From positions 2,170,001-2,234,000 of the forward strand of contig JACAAK010000009.1 in assembly GCA_025093985.1 (NCBI GenBank): DNA of 64,000 nucleotides. The letters run 5' to 3'. The translations under genes and the position numbers were made by a program. Of this stretch, positions 59,123-64,000 are shown one piece after another (within the stretch, counting starts at the first letter, position 1; every line of letters begins with the position of its first letter). This DNA comes from Calvatia gigantea (lineage: Eukaryota; Basidiomycota; Agaricomycetes; Agaricales; Lycoperdaceae). Under the pieces are notes generated by a model, which was not told the DNA's origin, searched no databases, and was given only the letters and a program-made list of their open reading frames with translations.

Positions 59123-61295
59123 ATGAGCAAGCTATTCACCAAAGAAGAAGTCACGCAGCATAATAAAGATGGTGATCTTGTGCGTTTCCTTGTCCGCATT
59201 TCCAGCGTCTATAGCCACGTATGCTGAACTGGATGATACCTAGTGGGTCATCATCGATTCCAAGGTCTACGATCTCTCCCGCTTTGCCAAGATGCATCCC
59301 GGTGGACTCGCAGTCCTTCTAGACCAAGAAGTCGGTGAGAGAGATTCCCAACCTTTACCGGAATAAGCAAAGCTAATTTCCGAAATTATCTTCTTTCTCC
59401 AACGAATTATGATGCACGATGCACATGACATTCGACAGCTGGACAGGACGCCACCGATGCTTTCTTCAGCTTGCATCGCCTTGAGATCCTCCAGAAACCT
59501 CAGTACTCGAGACTGGTGATTGGTACTCTCGCAGGTGCCCACCAACAAATCGTCTCGAAACTCGTCGGTGAATTGTCAAACATTCCATACTGCGGAACCC
59601 TCGTGGCTCACCGCAGGATACCACTCACCTTACTTCAAGGATGTAAGTAGTCATTTCACCAGAAATTCACTCCCAAACACTTGCTCAAGCGCCCAACCCG
59701 TCAATAGCACCACCGCAAATTCCAGAGGGCGATTAGGAAGTTCGTTGAAGAAGTTATTATTCCCGATGCGCATGCCCGCGAAGAAGATGGCAAGAGACCT
59801 TCGCCTAGTGTCTTCCAGCAGATGGCCGCCGTTAATCTCCTCGCCATGCGCCTTGGACCCGGCCCTCATCTGAAGGGACTCCCATTGATGGGTGACCTTG
59901 TGAAACCTGAAGAGTTTGACTACTTTCACGAGATGATAATTGGCCAGGAGATAGCCAGAATTAATGCTCGTGGTTATGGCGACGGGCTCGCTGGTGGAAC
60001 GTGCATCGGTGCGTTGGCTTGAACATCGTTCCTTATTGGGGTTCGCTGAACTTAAGAATTTAATAGGCCTCCCTCCCATTATGAATTTCGCTCGCCCTGA
60101 ACTTCGCGAACGTGTAACGAAGGAAGTCTTCGAAGGTAAAAAACTCGTTTGTTTGGCCATCACCGAAGCATTCGCTGGCAGCGATGTTGCTGGTCTCAAA
60201 TGCTTTGCCAAGCGAGTCGAGAACGGCTGGGTCGTCACCGGAACGTAAGTTGCATCATTCATGTCATGCTCATCTTTTGTCTAACGACCTTTGTAGCAAG
60301 AAATGGATCACAAATGGCACATTCGCCGACTACTTCACGGTTGGATGCCGCAACGAGAAAGGAGGTTTGGTTGTTCTATTCATTGAGCGTGGAGATGGTG
60401 TCGAGACGAAGCCTATCAAGACTTCTTACTCTACCGCCGCCGGCACCGCCTATATCACGTTCGACAACGTTTTCGTGCCGTATGAACACACCCTCGGAGA
60501 TGGGAATGACGGTCTTCGGATCATCTTGAGCAATTTCAATCATGAGCGTTGGGGTATGGCTGCATCCTCTATCGGTGCCCAACGAGTCATTGTTGAGGAG
60601 TGTATGAAGTGGGTGATCAATCACTCACACCGCTACGCAAAGTCAGCACTGACGAGTTTAATAGGTGGATCAACCAACGGAAGGTTTTTGGCAAACCTTT
60701 GCATTCTCAGGCCGTGATTCGCTCCAAGTTGGCTGGGATGATTGCTCGTGTCGAGAGTTGCCAGAACTGGCTTGAGAACTATCACTTACCAGATGAATCA
60801 TATGAGCTACAAGGATCAGTCAAGATACCTCGCTGGGTTAGGTTGCCCTGTCATGACTTCCGTTGCTTGACGCTCATTTAATTTTTAGACCTATCGCCTT
60901 CTTGAAAAAATTTGCAACTGAAAGTGCCCAGGATACGGCCCGCGATGCTGTGCAGATATTTGGTGGTCGGGGTATCACCAGAACTGGCATGGGTCGCTTC
61001 ATTGAACACGCACGTTGCCCTTTCTTCCCTACGTTATGTTCGAATCTAACCTAAAGCTTTTCTAGTATCACCGGACTGTAACTTTTGATGCGTACGTTTC
61101 TTGGTTCCTTCTCCTACTAATATTAAACTTGTTACTCAAAACTCAACCAGTATTCTTGGTGGAGGTGAGTTTTATAAGTCCAGAGTCTGCATCCTTCAAA
61201 TTTGTTAACAACGGTCTTTCATAGCTGAGGATGTCCTCGGTGATCTTGGTGTACGTCAAGCACTTAGGCACATGCCTAAGGGCGTTCGTTTGTGA
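59123..61295 (+). CDS. Cytochrome b5/acyl-CoA dehydrogenase fusion protein, paralogue 2 (one frameshift)
   Basis: Same architecture as paralogue 1. The ATG at 59123 gives MSKLFTKEEVTQHNKDGDLW, then the haem loop MHPGGLAVLLD and LHRLEI. The dehydrogenase region has MRLGPGPHLKGLPLMGDLVK, GLPPIMNFARPELRERV, ITEAFAGSDVAGLK, KKWITNGTFADYFTVGC, TSYSTAAGTAYITFDNVFVP, NFNHERWGMAASS, RKVFGKPLHSQAVIRSKLAG, AQDTARDAVQIFGGRGIT and DLGVRQALRHMPKGVRL, ending at 61295. A single extra T at about 60780, between ENY and the family motif ITYQM, breaks the frame; downstream exons are intact. It is in the same orientation as paralogue 3 and opposite to paralogue 1. Confidence 0.86.
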
Positions 61296-61426
61296 AGGAC
61301 TTGTCTTGTGTATTAATACCAACGTGTCCCTGTCTTCCCTTCCTGTAGATTAGTTCTCAGACATATATGTTTTACCACTCGCTTTACTACGAGTGCCAAA
61401 GTGCTGAGGCGTCCGAAGACGATACC

Positions 61427-62148
61427 TAAAGTTGCATGAAGTCTACCTTAATATCAGCATAAAGTAGGTCGTCCTCGTCTACAGTATATCCCCTCCCAGA
61501 CAAAGTAAATTTAGCTGAATAAAGTCAGACAGAAAACCCTTCATTGTGGTGCCCAGCCGCTTACCAGGAGGGATTTCCCTAGGAAGGGCAAAGGTATGTT
61601 CAACGGTATACAATCCTGATTGAACAGGACACTGAACAGACAGATTCATGTTGCGTCTATTGGGGAGGAGTAAGAGACAGCCAAGCTATTGTACAACAAA
61701 CTTTACGCACGCTTCGCGACATAAGTCAAACTGCTTGGACAGGAGTTTGATAAGACCAAGTTTCACCTGTGGTATCCACATATGCGCCTTCCTGCTTTTG
61801 ATTTTAGTTGAGAAGTGGGACACCTCAAGGCTAGCTCCACCTCAGTTGCTTCCCGTATGGTCAGTTTTACGGTGATGGTGAGATTCGCTCCAGGTTTGGG
61901 CGGATCGGGGGATACGGAGATTGTTTCGATCTGAAGAGGATCGGTAGGAAGCCCTATGGCGCCGTTATTGAGTTTTGCAATCAGAGGTCCAGAGATTTGA
62001 AAAGAAGTATACCACAATTGGACCATTACCATTTTACGAGAGTTACAACACGGTCATTGAGGAAAATGGCTCGGTCATTTATTGGACTTGCGGAGGCAAA
62101 TCCGGTCAGCGAGAGGGCAGTGAGAACGGGAACAGTGGGGGAACGCAT
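61427..62148 (-). CDS. NPC2-like (ML domain) phosphatidylglycerol/phosphatidylinositol transfer protein, disrupted
   Basis: ML-domain proteins bind single lipid molecules in the vacuole or secretory lumen. The ATG at 62148 starts a signal peptide (VPVLTALSLTGFASAS). After an intron the domain reads GLPTDPLQIETISVSPDPPKPGANLTITVK, then EGAYVD, KLGLIKLLSKQFDLCREA, intron, NLSVQCPVQSGLYTVEHTFALPREIPPG, intron, and KFTLSGRGYTVDEDDLLYADIKVDFM, stopping at 61427. The cysteines and the family C-terminus are present. An in-frame TAA sits just before WSNCG (near 62035) and an extra G near 61766 shifts the frame. It could be a pseudogene or carry consensus errors. Convergent with dehydrogenase paralogue 2 (131 bp). 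Confidence 0.75.
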
Positions 62149-62793
62149 GGTAAGTTGAACGGGAGAAGGGAAGGGAAAGCCATTGCAGGCCCTCCTTAAA
62201 GGATTCGGGGGCAGCTCGGCACCGCCGCGAAATATGGTTCATGGAGCTGCCTTTATGTAGTATATATACAATTCTGCTAAGCCAGGTTGTCGTTTTTGTT
62301 ATGCTGGCACAGTAGGAACCCTAACCAGTAACACACGATGGCAAGTTTAAATTTTGAAGGGTCCCTGCAGTTCTCACAGTTCCAGCATTTAACAGTTTTC
62401 CAGTTAGTAGCTTCAAGCAAAAACGAGCTGGGTCCCTCGTGGCAAAACTTGGGAGGGTTGCACTGGGCCCAGCGGACAGGGTCCATTTTTCAGCCAGAGC
62501 TAGACCAGTAAAATCAACGGCTCCGGGGATGGTGATGTACATTAGCCGGGTTTCTGAGACAAATGTTGTATTGCTGTGTAGATTGAGCCCACGAGGAGGA
62601 TACACGCTACGATAAAGCCAGCGTGCTGAAGAACCGGAAACAAATGTGATTGGATCATCAGATTCGGGTCGAGTGACACCAAATTCAGCAGCCTTGGCCA
62701 GATAATCACATGCTCAGAAGCCGCCCATAATATGCCCTCGAGGAGTACTCGGACGTTCCACCATTATTTCCCTGTACCCTTCTACCACCGTCC
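62149..62793. other. Intergenic region with unrecognised minus-strand frame
   Basis: Divergent promoter region of the NPC2-like gene and dehydrogenase paralogue 3. A minus-strand frame (62321-62605 and, in the same frame, upstream towards 62700) reads smoothly (RGLNLHSNTTFVSETRLMYI, then AVDFTGLALAEKWTLSAGPS) but belongs to no family I recognise. Confidence 0.35.
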
Positions 62794-64000
62794 ATGGCCA
62801 CCAAGGAATTGAAGCCACTTACCAGAGAGGATGTTGCTAAGGTATGCGACCCCCAGTGTAGGCAGGAGAGTAAACTGATACGGACCATCTTAGCATAACA
62901 AAGACGGTGACCTGGTGTGTTTCCCAGATTTGGGGTTTAAATTACCACTGATCACCTTCTATTACATAGTGGATCAGTTGTTGACTCCAAGGTCTACGAT
63001 ATCAGCAGATTCAAAGATCTCCACCCCGGAGGCTCTTCTGTTCTTCTTGATGAAGACGTCGGTGCGTCATCCCCTGCAGGACAACCCCACCTGATCATTG
63101 ACATTGAAGATACTGTTCGGTAGCCGGTCAAGATGCTACTGAAGCCTTTTATGGTCTTCACAGGCACGAGATAATCGCGAAACCTCAATATGCGCGATTA
63201 CAGATTGGTTTCATTGACGGAGAGAAATCCTTCATCCACAGCCGAGTTGTGGGTGAACTTAGCGAGGTACCATTTGCTGAACCCACCTGGTTGACTGAAG
63301 GCTACTTCAGCCCTTATTTCAATGAGGTGAGCCACTACGTTTGTGAATGGCGGGGTGGGCATTGACGTCAAGCGTGGCAGGGTCATCGCAAATTCCAGCG
63401 AACGGTTCGCAAATTCTTTGACGAGGTTGTCCTTCCGGATGCTATTGTATGTTCACCGGGGTCATCGTTTCTGCAATGTTTTTACGGTCCAATTTTTCGT
63501 CATTCAGGCCAGGGAAGAGGATGGAAAACCTCCCAGCAAGTCTGTCATTGAGGCCATGGCAAAGGTTAATATACATGCCATGCGCATGGGTCCCGGCAAA
63601 CATTTAAAGGGTTTGGAACTCATGGGTGGTGTTGTCAAACCGGAGGAGTTCGACTATTTCCACGAAATGATCGTTACGCAGGAGCTGGCTCGTACTGGCA
63701 AACGTGGTTACGGCGATGGTAAGTTGGTCCGCTCTAATACGTACTTGAATCCCGGTTGAAGACTTTTGTCAGGTCTGATGTCCGGCTCCGTCATTGGCCT
63801 TCCTCCTGTTCTCAATTTCGGCAGTGATGGTGTTAAGAGGAGAGTCATCCCTGATGTTCTCTCTGGGGAGAAGCTTATTTGCCTTGCTATCTCTGAGGCT
63901 TTCGCTGGAAGTGATGTTGCTGGTCTCAAGACCATCGCAAAAAAGACTGAGGACGGTAGATTCTGGATAATCAACGGAACGTGAGTGAAACCCAGACTCA
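62794..64000 (+). CDS. Cytochrome b5/acyl-CoA dehydrogenase fusion protein, paralogue 3 (partial, runs off the window)
   Basis: 5' part of a third fusion gene. The ATG at 62794 gives MATKELKPLTREDVAK, intron, HNKDGDL, intron, then an exon with VDSKVYDISRFKDLHPGGSSVLLDEDV (haem loop) and, after another intron, AGQDATEAFYGLHRHEIIAKPQYARLQIG. Later exons show VPFAEPTWLTEGYFSPYFNE, AMRMGPGKHLKGLELMGGVVK, GLPPVLNFGSDGVKRRVIP and ISEAFAGSDVAGLK, reaching the window edge before the active-site region. An extra A near 62976 (TGGATC-A-GTTGTT) shifts the frame at the start of the haem exon. It resembles paralogue 1 most at the N-terminus (same MATKELK start). Confidence 0.85.

Noticed and set aside
1..64000. 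CRISPR array, operons, prokaryotic attachment sites
   Set aside because: Eukaryotic gene structure throughout; no regularly spaced short direct repeats were seen.

Overview
This window is nuclear DNA of a filamentous basidiomycete, most likely a mushroom-forming Agaricomycete (Agaricales-like). The support is: genes split by many 45-75 nt GT-AG introns (a few GC-AG); a GH7 cellobiohydrolase with a CBM1; a GH79 glycosidase; a priB-type Zn2Cys6 regulator; two tyrosine-kinase-like kinases of the family expanded in agarics; basidiomycete-only membrane proteins; and Copia-type LTR elements. No prokaryotic, plasmid or viral feature was seen.

Layout. 0.6-8 kb is a compact housekeeping block: BSD2/Ndfip-like protein (+), ASTRA subunit ASA1 (-), signal peptidase subunit SPC3 (+), and a tandem pair of NAD(P)-binding epimerase-like genes (-). 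9.7-12.4 kb holds an intact tRNA ligase TRL1 (+). 12.7-27.5 kb is a rearranged block. It has an inverted pair of kinase genes (12.8-14.6 kb - and 21.2-23.1 kb +) around a selenoprotein-O gene, two direct copies of an unidentified 0.9-kb repeat (one CpG-eroded), and two Copia fragments in opposite orientation, one inserted in the gag of the other. 28.6-33.2 kb has a single-pass membrane protein and a 142-residue Zn2Cys6 protein. 34.2-37.4 kb has two near-identical 1.04-kb direct repeats around a Gag-like fragment. 38.2-44.5 kb has a priB-like regulator (+) facing a GH7 cellobiohydrolase (-). 46.8-49.4 kb encodes a basidiomycete membrane protein.

49.4-64 kb is enriched in lipid and acyl-CoA functions: three cytochrome b5/acyl-CoA dehydrogenase fusion genes (one running off the end), a family III CoA-transferase/alpha-methylacyl-CoA racemase, and an NPC2-like lipid-transfer gene. 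A GH79 gene and the PKA regulatory subunit lie among them.

A striking property of the window is that many otherwise well-conserved genes (BSD2, ASA1, SPC3, both epimerases, SelO, priB, CBH1, GH79, the NPC2-like gene, two of the three dehydrogenases) carry one or more one-base indels, mostly insertions, while TRL1, the racemase, the first dehydrogenase and PKA-R read cleanly. For single-copy core genes this looks more like uncorrected long-read consensus error than gene death, but I cannot prove that from sequence alone. Spans given for such genes are locus spans. Exon boundaries are by eye.
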